A stretch of DNA of 6,693 nt, from NCBI GenBank assembly GCA_020350085.1, contig CP070706.1:1118223-1124915 (forward strand). Reading direction: 5' to 3'. Origin of the DNA: Acidobacteriota bacterium. Its GTDB lineage: Bacteria; Acidobacteriota; Polarisedimenticolia; J045. A model generated the notes under the pieces. The model did no database searches. It was not told the DNA's origin and saw only the letters and a list, made by a program, of their open reading frames with translations. Positions 1 through 4,533 of the stretch are shown here, one piece after another. The position numbers were made by a program, and so were the translations under genes. Numbering within the stretch: position 1 is the first letter of the stretch; each line of letters opens with the position of its first letter.

Positions 1-118
1 CCAGGCGCTCGACGGCCTCGGCCGAAGGCGCTGGCCACCCGCGTCGAGCGAACAACGCCGCCGTCGCCTCTCGAACCCGCCGCCGGTTCAGCTCATAGAG
101 CTCGTCCGGCCGAATCAT
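1..118 (-). CDS. 5' end of a gene downstream of mnmG, probably rsmG (gidB), truncated by window edge
   Basis: An open frame begins with ATG at 118-116 and stays open to the left edge (39 complete codons). The protein begins MIRPDELYELNRRR and continues as an Arg/Ala-rich, probably helical segment. Its ATG shares one base with the mnmG stop (TGATG), which suggests translational coupling. The gene directly after mnmG in many bacteria is rsmG, encoding the S-adenosylmethionine-dependent methyltransferase that makes 7-methylguanosine in 16S rRNA near the 530 loop. The RsmG N-terminus is poorly conserved, and the SAM-binding motifs would lie outside the window, so the name rests on position alone. 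No strong Shine-Dalgarno sequence is visible, as is common in coupled starts. The frame itself is likely real; the rsmG identity is inferred. Confidence 0.5.
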   Translation of the reverse strand, partial: MIRPDELYELNRRRVREATAALFARRGWPAPSAEAVERL

Positions 119-1461
119 CACGCCGGAGCCCGCCGATGCTGACTGATGGCGGCTGCCAGCAGCGCCACGGCAGCCGGCGTCACACCGGGAATCCGCGAGG
201 CCTGCCCCAGAGAGCGTGGTCGGACTTCGGTGAGGCGCTCACGGATCTCGTGCGAAAGGCCGGGGACTTCGTCGAGACGTAGCTCAGAGGGGATTTGGAC
301 CCGCTCGGCGTCCCGAAGCCGGCCCGCCTCGCGGCTTTCGCGCTCCAGGTAGCCTCGATAGCGGATGATGGAGATCAGCGTCGCTCGATCCCTCGGAGCA
401 AGTTCCGATAACTCAACACCTTCCTGCAGAAGGACGGTCTCGGGATCCTCGCCCCGCCGAATGCGGTCTGCCGCCGAGGTGGGTCTGGATGCCCGCAGCT
501 CGCCCTCCCGCTCGAGCCGCTGTCGGATGGCCTCGATCCGCTCCCAGCGATCCGCGGAGCGTCGGGCCTGATCCCGGTCGATGAGTTGGAGCTGCTCGGC
601 CAGCGGGGTCAGGCGACGATCGGCCGTGTCCGGCGAGAGCGAGAGCCGCATTTCGGCGCGGGACGTGAACATCCGATAAGGCTCGACGACTCCCCTGGTT
701 GTCAGGTCGTCGACCATGACTCCCAGGTAGCTCGAGAGCCTGTCCGGGAGCCAGAGGTCGTTCTCGGTCGCGAATCGCGCGGCGTTGGCGCCAGCGACGA
801 GTCCCAGGGCGGCAGCCTCCTCATACCCGGTGGTTCCACAGATCTGGCCCGCAAGAAACAGGCCTCTCACGACGCGAGACTCCAGTGTGGGCCACAGCTG
901 CGTTGGCACCACGAAGTCGTACTCCACGGCGTAGCCGTAGCGCTCGATGCGCGCCGCCTCCAGTCCGTCGATCGAGCCAACGAGTTCATTCTGCACGGAA
1001 GCAGGCAGGCTCGTGGACAGGCCGTTGACGTAGATCCAAGGGTGACGCAGTCCCATCGGCTCGAGGTGCAGAAGGTGACGGTCCCGGTCGGGGAACTTGA
1101 CCACCTTGTCCTCGAACGACGGGCAGTAGCGCGGGCCTGGGGAGCGAATGCTGCCGGTGTAGAGCGGCGAGCGGGCGAGGTTATCGCGAACCAAGCGGTG
1201 CGTCCCAGCGTTGGTGTAGGCGAGATGGGTGATCGTTTGTGGCAGAGCGGGTTCGAAATCGGTCTGCTGCCGGTGCGCGAACGAGAATGGCTCCGGCTCG
1301 ACATCGCCTGGCTGGCGTTCGAAGCAGTCTAACTCGATCGAATCCTTCGCCAGGCGAGGAGGCGTGCCCGTCTTGAAGCGGTCGAGCCGAAGCCCCAAGC
1401 TCGAGAGGCTCCGGGACAGCTCTACGGCAGGCGGCTCGCTGAAACGCCCGCCGTCTCGGCT
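118..1461 (-). CDS. mnmG: MnmG (GidA) C-terminal part, in frame after an internal TAG
   Basis: This is the larger part of the tRNA uridine-5-carboxymethylaminomethyl synthesis enzyme, which with MnmE modifies wobble U34 in several tRNAs. The first possible start after the TAG is a TTG at 1398-1396, but family-like sequence (SRDGGRFSEPPAVELSRS) begins directly after the TAG, so this is a continuation and not a separate gene. Numbering the whole gene from GTG at 2004, recognisable motifs are KTGTPPR (211-217), GPRYCPSFEDK (290-300, with the conserved cysteine at 294) and the FAD-domain signature CGTTGYEEAAALGL (389-402). A long helical C-terminus, which in MnmG contacts MnmE and tRNA, runs to the TGA at 120-118. 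Counting the TAG as one residue the protein is 628 residues, about the usual family length, so nothing else is missing. If the TAG really terminates, this part would be made only by readthrough or weak TTG reinitiation. Confidence 0.9.
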   Translation of the reverse strand, partial: SRDGGRFSEPPAVELSRSLSSLGLRLDRFKTGTPPRLAKDSIELDCFERQPGDVEPEPFSFAHRQQTDFEPALPQTITHLAYTNAGTHRLVRDNLARSPLYTGSIRSPGPRYCPSFEDKVVKFPDRDRHLLHLEPMGLRHPWIYVNGLSTSLPASVQNELVGSIDGLEAARIERYGYAVEYDFVVPTQLWPTLESRVVRGLFLAGQICGTTGYEEAAALGLVAGANAARFATENDLWLPDRLSSYLGVMVDDLTTRGVVEPYRMFTSRAEMRLSLSPDTADRRLTPLAEQLQLIDRDQARRSADRWERIEAIRQRLEREGELRASRPTSAADRIRRGEDPETVLLQEGVELSELAPRDRATLISIIRYRGYLERESREAGRLRDAERVQIPSELRLDEVPGLSHEIRERLTEVRPRSLGQASRIPGVTPAAVALLAAAISQHRRAPA

Positions 1462-1464
1462 CTA
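1462..1464 (-). other. mnmG: In-frame amber (TAG) codon inside mnmG
   Basis: Read on the minus strand, codon 181 (from GTG at 2004) is TAG, between GTFLRGKMFQGL and SRDGGRFSEPPA. Both flanks align in a single frame with normal MnmG, where a sense residue stands at this point in the loop before the GGR/AGR motif. A single base change from GAG, CAG, AAG, TGG, TAC, TTG or TCG would create it. The possibilities are a sequencing or assembly error, a recent nonsense mutation, or suppressed/recoded TAG. The sequence cannot decide between them. Confidence 0.92.
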
Positions 1465-2004
1465 CAGCCCCTGAAACATTTTTCCGCGAAGGAATGTTCC
1501 GGTCGTGACCACGATGGCGGACGCCGGCACCCGCGTGCCGTCCGCCGTCTCCAGTCCCGTGACGCGCGCCCCCTCGGTCAGCACGCGAGCGGCCTCTCCC
1601 TCGAGAATCGTGATTCTCGGCTGGGCCTCGATCAACTCGGCCACGACCTCCGGATAACGGTGGTAGTCCTGCTGGATCCGGGGGCCGTGGACGGCCGGTC
1701 CGCGGCTTCGGTTGAGCACCCTGAAATGAATCCCCGCCAGATCAGCGGCGATGCCCATCAGCCCCCCCATGGCGTCGATCTCACGGACGAGATGACCTTT
1801 TCCGATCCCGCCAATGGCCGGGTTGCACGAGAGCCTCACGAGGGCCGAGCCGCGAAGCGTGACCAGCACGACGTCGGCACCCATGCGAGCGGCGGCATGC
1901 GCGGCCTCAACGCCAGCGTGCCCGCCGCCGATGACCACGATCGGGGGTTTCTGGTGCAGCTGGAGGTGCCTCGTTCTCTTCATTCTCGCTCGCTCGAAGG
2001 CCAC
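1462..2004 (-). CDS. mnmG: MnmG (GidA) N-terminal part, ending at an internal TAG
   Basis: This is the N-terminal FAD-binding region of MnmG. It shows the dinucleotide-binding loop VVIGGGHAGVEAA (23-35), the hallmark LSCNPAIGGIGKGHLVREIDAMGG (58-81) with the conserved cysteine at 60, RGPAV (101-105) and TGTFLRGK (168-175). The longest frame starts with GTG at 2004. The ATG at 1983 (residue 8) is an attractive alternative, because it is preceded by the purine-rich GAGCGAGCGAGA and leaves a typically short leader before the first strand; I prefer it, though neither is decisive. The frame is closed by a stop at 2067-2065, so the parS sites lie outside the gene. Alone, this 173-180 residue piece lacks the rest of the FAD fold and the tRNA- and MnmE-binding regions, so it should be inactive. 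The gene is transcribed divergently from parA. Confidence 0.92.
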   Translation of the reverse strand: MAFERARMKRTRHLQLHQKPPIVVIGGGHAGVEAAHAAARMGADVVLVTLRGSALVRLSCNPAIGGIGKGHLVREIDAMGGLMGIAADLAGIHFRVLNRSRGPAVHGPRIQQDYHRYPEVVAELIEAQPRITILEGEAARVLTEGARVTGLETADGTRVPASAIVVTTGTFLRGKMFQGL

Positions 2005-2027
2005 GCATGTTACTGCTTGGCCGTCGA

Positions 2028-2043
2028 TGTTCCACGTGGAACA
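2028..2043. promoter_or_regulatory. parS: parS centromere site 1
   Basis: TGTTCCACGTGGAACA is a perfect 16-bp palindrome matching the widely conserved bacterial parS consensus (TGTTNCACGTGNAACA). The palindrome extends one base each side (2027-2044). It lies 24 bases upstream of the mnmG GTG start. By homology, ParB encoded at 3147-4064 should bind here, load CTP and spread as a sliding clamp. Binding or spreading could also affect mnmG transcription, which would have to start in or near this site. Confidence 0.95.
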
Positions 2044-2068
2044 TCTTGACTGATGCTGCGATCTCTAG

Positions 2069-2078
2069 GGTGATCACC
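2069..2078. repeat. 10-bp palindrome abutting parS site 2
   Basis: GGTGATCACC is a perfect 10-bp palindrome whose last base directly adjoins the extended 22-bp palindrome around parS site 2 (2079-2100). It lies between the two parS sites, in the likely promoter zone of mnmG. It could be an operator for an unknown dimeric regulator. Its identity is not known and chance is possible. Confidence 0.5.
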
Positions 2079-2081
2079 GAA

Positions 2082-2097
2082 TGTTCCACGTGGAACA
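2082..2097. promoter_or_regulatory. parS: parS centromere site 2
   Basis: A second identical copy of TGTTCCACGTGGAACA. Here the dyad symmetry continues three bases further on each side, giving a 22-bp perfect palindrome at 2079-2100. Its centre is 54 bp from that of site 1, about five helical turns, so both sites face nearly the same side of the DNA. Two consensus copies next to parAB make assignment as chromosomal parS secure. Confidence 0.95.
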
Positions 2098-2169
2098 TTC
2101 TCCTCGTTTTCGCCTGGCCGGTCGACTCGCGGCCCGGTCAGAGGACGAAGAGCCAGTGTTAGATGAGAT

Positions 2170-2185
2170 TGTTCCACATGAAGCG
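2170..2185. promoter_or_regulatory. Degenerate parS-like site
   Basis: TGTTCCACATGAAGCG keeps the whole left half of parS (TGTTCCAC) but matches the full 16-bp consensus at only 12 positions, with a damaged right half. It could be a weak ParB site or a decayed copy. Strong binding is unlikely because ParB clamps need both half-sites. Confidence 0.4.
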
Positions 2186-2195
2186 CCGCGGGAGG

Positions 2196-2225
2196 TTTCC
2201 ATCTTCGTTCGATCAGTGGTCTAAT
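2196..2225 (+). promoter_or_regulatory. Candidate distal promoter for parAB
   Basis: TTTCCA (2196-2201) and TCTAAT (2220-2225, five of six to the -10 consensus) are separated by 18 bases. One arm of the 11-bp inverted repeat (2210-2220) lies in the spacer and touches the -10 element. Transcription would begin near 2232 and give a leader of about 160 bases before parA. This is pattern matching only. Confidence 0.3.
2210..2220 (+). repeat. Left arm of 11-bp inverted repeat
   Basis: CGATCAGTGGT is the exact reverse complement of ACCACTGATCG at 2345-2355. The arms are separated by 124 bases. This arm ends on the first base of a candidate -10 element (TCTAAT at 2220-2225). Confidence 0.6.
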
Positions 2226-2232
2226 GCTGCGC

Positions 2233-2271
2233 GTGAAACCTATCGAGCGCGCCCGGGCCGAGCCGTTTCAC
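2233..2271. repeat. Outward-facing parS-like half-sites
   Basis: GTGAAAC (2233-2239) and GTTTCAC (2265-2271) form a perfect 7-bp inverted repeat with a 25-base spacer. Each is a half of the common parS form with T/A at the variable position, but their order is reversed relative to a real parS (GTTTCAC before GTGAAAC). They may be decayed parS or coincidence. Confidence 0.35.
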
Positions 2272-2344
2272 CAAAAGGCAAACAAGGGAATAGCGGGAAG
2301 AGAGTTACTAATAAGCGCGCTTCGGCCAGTTAGTCGCTATCGAA

Positions 2345-2355
2345 ACCACTGATCG
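2345..2355 (-). repeat. Right arm of 11-bp inverted repeat
   Basis: ACCACTGATCG is the exact reverse complement of the arm at 2210-2220. It directly precedes the candidate extended -10 TGCTATCCT at 2356-2364. The placement of both arms beside -10-like elements suggests an operator pair. Confidence 0.6.
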
Positions 2356-2364
2356 TGCTATCCT
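2356..2364 (+). promoter_or_regulatory. Candidate proximal parA promoter (extended -10)
   Basis: TGCTATCCT has the TGN extension followed by TATCCT, four of six to the -10 consensus. No good -35 is seen about 17 bases upstream. Transcription would begin near 2371, giving a leader of about 22 bases with GGGGGA (2377-2382) as ribosome-binding site for the ATG at 2393. Confidence 0.3.
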
Positions 2365-2392
2365 CCGGAGCTTTTTGGGGGACCTCCGCTCG

Positions 2393-3181
2393 ATGTCACG
2401 AGCCATCGCCATCGCGAACCAGAAGGGCGGCGTCGGCAAGACGACGACAGCCGTGAACCTCGGCGCAGGGCTGGCACTCGCTGGGCGGAGAACGGTGCTG
2501 ATCGACCTCGACCCGCAGGCGAACAGCACCCGAGCGCTCGGATACGAGCGTGAGCCGGAGCGGGTGTCCGTTTACGACAGCCTGATCGAAGGACTAGCCC
2601 TCCAGCGCATCGTCCAGAAGACGGACCTGGAAAACCTCTTCTTATGTCCATCGGAAAACGAGCTGACCGGTGCGGAGGTGGAGCTGGCTTCGATGCCCCG
2701 GCGCGAGTTCCGGCTACGCGATCTGCTCACCAGCCTCGGTACCGAGTATGAGTTCATTCTCGTCGATTGTCCGCCGAGCTTGGGCTTCCTGACGGTCAAC
2801 GCACTCAGCGCCGCCGATTCGGTGCTGATTCCGATTCAGTGCGAGTACCTCGCTCTCGAGGGAGTGACGCAGCTGATCGAGACGTTGCGGCGGGTGAAAC
2901 ACGCGCTGAATCCACGCCTCGAAGTCGAGGGTGTGTTGCTGACCATGTACGACGAGCGGACGAACCTCTCGCGGCAGGTGGCCGAGGAAGTCGTCCAGTT
3001 CTTCAAGGGGGCTGTCTACTCGACGGTCATTCCGCGCAACATTCGGCTTGGTGAGGCGCCGTCGTTCGGCAAACCGATCTTCCTCTACGACGCGCGCTCG
3101 AAGGGAGCCTCGGCCTACCTCGACTTAGCCAAGGAGGTCCTACACCGTGAAGGGAACGCCGAAGCGAAGAGCGCTGGGTAA
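2393..3181 (+). CDS. parA: Chromosome-partitioning ATPase ParA (Soj)
   Basis: ParA is a dimeric, nucleoid-binding ATPase. Its ATP cycle, stimulated by ParB on parS, pulls sister origins apart. The 262-residue protein has the deviant Walker A motif KGGVGKTT (11-18, signature lysine 11), the A' region LIDLDPQANS (36-45, Asp 40), Walker B FILVDCPPS (121-129, Asp 125) and the ParA C-terminal stretch VIPRNIRLGEAPSFGKPI. It has no N-terminal helix-turn-helix, so it is the short chromosomal Soj type and not the long plasmid type that represses its own operon. I chose ATG at 2393 because the protein then begins MSRAIAIANQKGG like its relatives; an in-frame TTG at 2375 would add six residues. GGGGGA (2377-2382) is a fair ribosome-binding site. 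The gene ends with TAA and overlaps parB by 35 bases. Confidence 0.97.
   Translation: MSRAIAIANQKGGVGKTTTAVNLGAGLALAGRRTVLIDLDPQANSTRALGYEREPERVSVYDSLIEGLALQRIVQKTDLENLFLCPSENELTGAEVELASMPRREFRLRDLLTSLGTEYEFILVDCPPSLGFLTVNALSAADSVLIPIQCEYLALEGVTQLIETLRRVKHALNPRLEVEGVLLTMYDERTNLSRQVAEEVVQFFKGAVYSTVIPRNIRLGEAPSFGKPIFLYDARSKGASAYLDLAKEVLHREGNAEAKSAG
3131..3138 (+). promoter_or_regulatory. Strong Shine-Dalgarno for parB inside parA
   Basis: AAGGAGGT lies eight bases before the GTG at 3147. It is near-ideal and decides the parB start inside the parA coding region, giving coupled but independently initiated translation. Confidence 0.85.
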
Positions 3182-4064
3182 AGGGCTGAGCAGCCTGATA
3201 CCCGACGCACCTGCAAGCGGGCCGCTGCATGCTCCCGCCGAGCCGGGCCGCGGGGAGCGGGTGCTCGCAGCGCCGATCGACAGGCTGCGCGTGAATCCAC
3301 ATCAGCCCCGCCACGGCTTCGACGAGCAGGAACTCGAATCGCTCGCGAGCTCGATCCGTTCCAGCGGGATCCTGCAGCCGCTTCTCGTGCGCGCAGAATC
3401 GGATGGCTACTACACGATCGTCGCGGGCGAGCGTCGCTACCGAGCTGCCCGTCGCGCCGGTTTCGACAGCGTGCCCGTCGTGGTGCGCGATCTTCCCGAC
3501 GAGAAGCTGCTGGAGTTCGCGCTGATCGAGAATCTCCAGCGGGACGATCTCGGGCCGATCGAAACAGCGCTGGCGTTTCGCACGCTGATTCGGGACTTCA
3601 GGCTGACGCAGGCGGAACTCGCCTCGCGGGTGGGCATGAATCGCAGCTCCGTCACCAACTTCCTGCGTCTGCTGGAGCTTCCGGCGCCCGTGCAGCAGCT
3701 CATCTCCGAAGGTCGGCTGGACATGGGCCACGGGCGGGCGCTGGCCGGTGTGAGCGGCGCGGACCGGCAGAGCTCTCTCGCCGTGCGCGCCGCGCGCGAG
3801 GAGTGGTCGGTTCGCCGCATGGAGGAAGAGGCGCGGCGCGCGACAGACCCACGCGGACCGAGCAGACCGAGCCCGAAGCGCCGGGACCCCAACGTCGTCG
3901 CTGCCGAGCGGTCGCTCTCGGAGCGCCTCGAGGCGCGAGTGATCATTCACCAGGCCTCGACCGGGCGCGGCCGCATCGAGGTTCGCTTCTCGGACGGTGA
4001 CGATCTGCAGCGCCTCTACTCAGTCCTGCTGCGGGCCGGAAGCAGCCGGCAGACGAGCGCGTGA
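3147..4064 (+). CDS. parB: Chromosome-partitioning protein ParB (Spo0J), CTP-dependent parS-binding clamp
   Basis: ParB binds parS, hydrolyses CTP and spreads along the flanking DNA to form the partition complex moved by ParA. The 305-residue protein shows the full architecture. The N-terminal ParA-contacting motif RRALGKGLSSLIP is at 7-19. The ParB/Srx domain (about 37-130) holds the CTP-binding motif GERRYRAA (94-101) and ENLQRDDLGPIE (128-139). A helix-turn-helix around LTQAELASRVGMNRSSVTNFLRLL (153-176) reads parS. A Pro/Arg-rich linker (about 233-247) leads to the C-terminal dimerisation domain (about 249-298). The GTG start is set by the strong Shine-Dalgarno and by the family-like N-terminus. 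Two consensus parS sites lie about 1.1 kb upstream. The stop TGA overlaps the bactofilin start. Confidence 0.97.
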   Translation: MKGTPKRRALGKGLSSLIPDAPASGPLHAPAEPGRGERVLAAPIDRLRVNPHQPRHGFDEQELESLASSIRSSGILQPLLVRAESDGYYTIVAGERRYRAARRAGFDSVPVVVRDLPDEKLLEFALIENLQRDDLGPIETALAFRTLIRDFRLTQAELASRVGMNRSSVTNFLRLLELPAPVQQLISEGRLDMGHGRALAGVSGADRQSSLAVRAAREEWSVRRMEEEARRATDPRGPSRPSPKRRDPNVVAAERSLSERLEARVIIHQASTGRGRIEVRFSDGDDLQRLYSVLLRAGSSRQTSA

Positions 4065-4459
4065 TGCGCCAGCGTCGCAAGCAGGATCCGGCCAAGGGCC
4101 CGATCAACGTTTGGATCGGCTCGGGCAACCGGCTGGCTGGTGGCCGACTCCGCTTTCTCGGCAGCCTGCGCGTCGATGGAGAGATTCACGATGGCGAGGT
4201 CTCCGGCCCCACGCTGATCGTGGGCGAGGGGGCGAGAGTCAGCGGGCGCGTCGCCGTGGGCCGGCTCATCGTCTACGGCCGGGCAGACGTAGCGGCTCGT
4301 GTTCGGGAGCTGGTGCTGATTGCGCGAGGCGGCCGATTCGACGGCAGCCTCATTCTCGAGCGCCCCGTGCTGACGGTCGAGGACGGCGGCACCTTCTGCG
4401 GCCAGGTGCGAATGGTCGATGCGACAGAAACCGTCGGTCGAAAGAAATCCACGGCTTGA
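4064..4459 (+). CDS. Bactofilin family cytoskeletal protein
   Basis: Bactofilins form nucleotide-independent filaments from a right-handed beta-helix and act as scaffolds for envelope synthesis, stalks or chromosome organisation. This 131-residue protein has a short basic N-terminus (MRQRRKQDPAKG) and then the regular short beta repeats of the domain (about 16-117): IGSGNRLAGGRLRFLGSLRV, DGEIHDGEV, LIVGEGARVSGRVAVGRLIVYG, and LTVEDGGTFCGQVRM at the end. There is no membrane segment. The C-terminus is short and charged. ATG at 4064 shares its A with the parB TGA (TGATG); GTG at 4061 would add one residue. The tight coupling to parB suggests a role in anchoring the partition complex. A link of this kind is known in Myxococcus xanthus, where BacNOP filaments position ParABS through PadC. 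The family call is firm; the partition role is inferred. Confidence 0.92.
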   Translation: MRQRRKQDPAKGPINVWIGSGNRLAGGRLRFLGSLRVDGEIHDGEVSGPTLIVGEGARVSGRVAVGRLIVYGRADVAARVRELVLIARGGRFDGSLILERPVLTVEDGGTFCGQVRMVDATETVGRKKSTA

Positions 4460-4533
4460 CCCTGACGCTGAAAGGGACCACCGACGCTCGCGTCTCCAGC
4501 GAGGCCCCGTGAGCCCTGATCAAGACCCCTCCC

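Larger units (their letters stand above)
2005..2392. other. Divergent intergenic control region, mnmG / parA
   Basis: This 388-base gap has no convincing gene. It holds two perfect parS sites on the mnmG side, one degenerate parS, separated parS-like half-sites, a palindrome abutting the second parS, a distant 11-bp inverted repeat and two candidate promoters pointing toward parA. Short frames across it are artefacts: the parS palindrome plus its flanking A and T reads Met-Phe-His-Val-Glu-His on either strand. I see no DnaA-box cluster or long AT-rich stretch, so nothing here shows the replication origin itself, although parS beside mnmG and parAB usually means the origin is close. Confidence 0.8.

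Noticed and set aside
586..1332. 248-codon open frame on the plus strand opposite mnmG
   Set aside because: It is antisense to clear MnmG sequence, has no recognisable family features, and is expected from GC-rich codon bias.
1396..1398. TTG as an independent start for the C-terminal part of MnmG
   Set aside because: Coding-like MnmG sequence continues upstream to the TAG in the same frame, and no ribosome-binding site is evident, so a separate gene is unlikely.
1390..1470. Frameshift as the cause of the split mnmG
   Set aside because: Direct translation shows both halves in one frame with only a TAG between them.
1907..2098. 63-codon minus-strand frame with two Met-Phe-His-Val-Glu-His repeats
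   Set aside because: The repeat is simply the parS palindrome with its flanking A and T read as codons; the rest is out of frame with mnmG and shows no other coding signal.
2005..2392. Replication origin in the mnmG-parA gap
   Set aside because: parS and gene context place it near an origin, but no DnaA boxes or AT-rich unwinding element are visible here.
3027..3950. 307-codon open frame on the minus strand opposite parB
   Set aside because: The product is Arg/Ala-rich with no family features, and the plus strand encodes an unambiguous ParB over the same bases.
4483..4503. Possible hairpins between the bactofilin and mutY ends as a terminator
   Set aside because: Stems are only 4-5 bp and no T-tract follows on either strand, so a rho-independent terminator cannot be supported.
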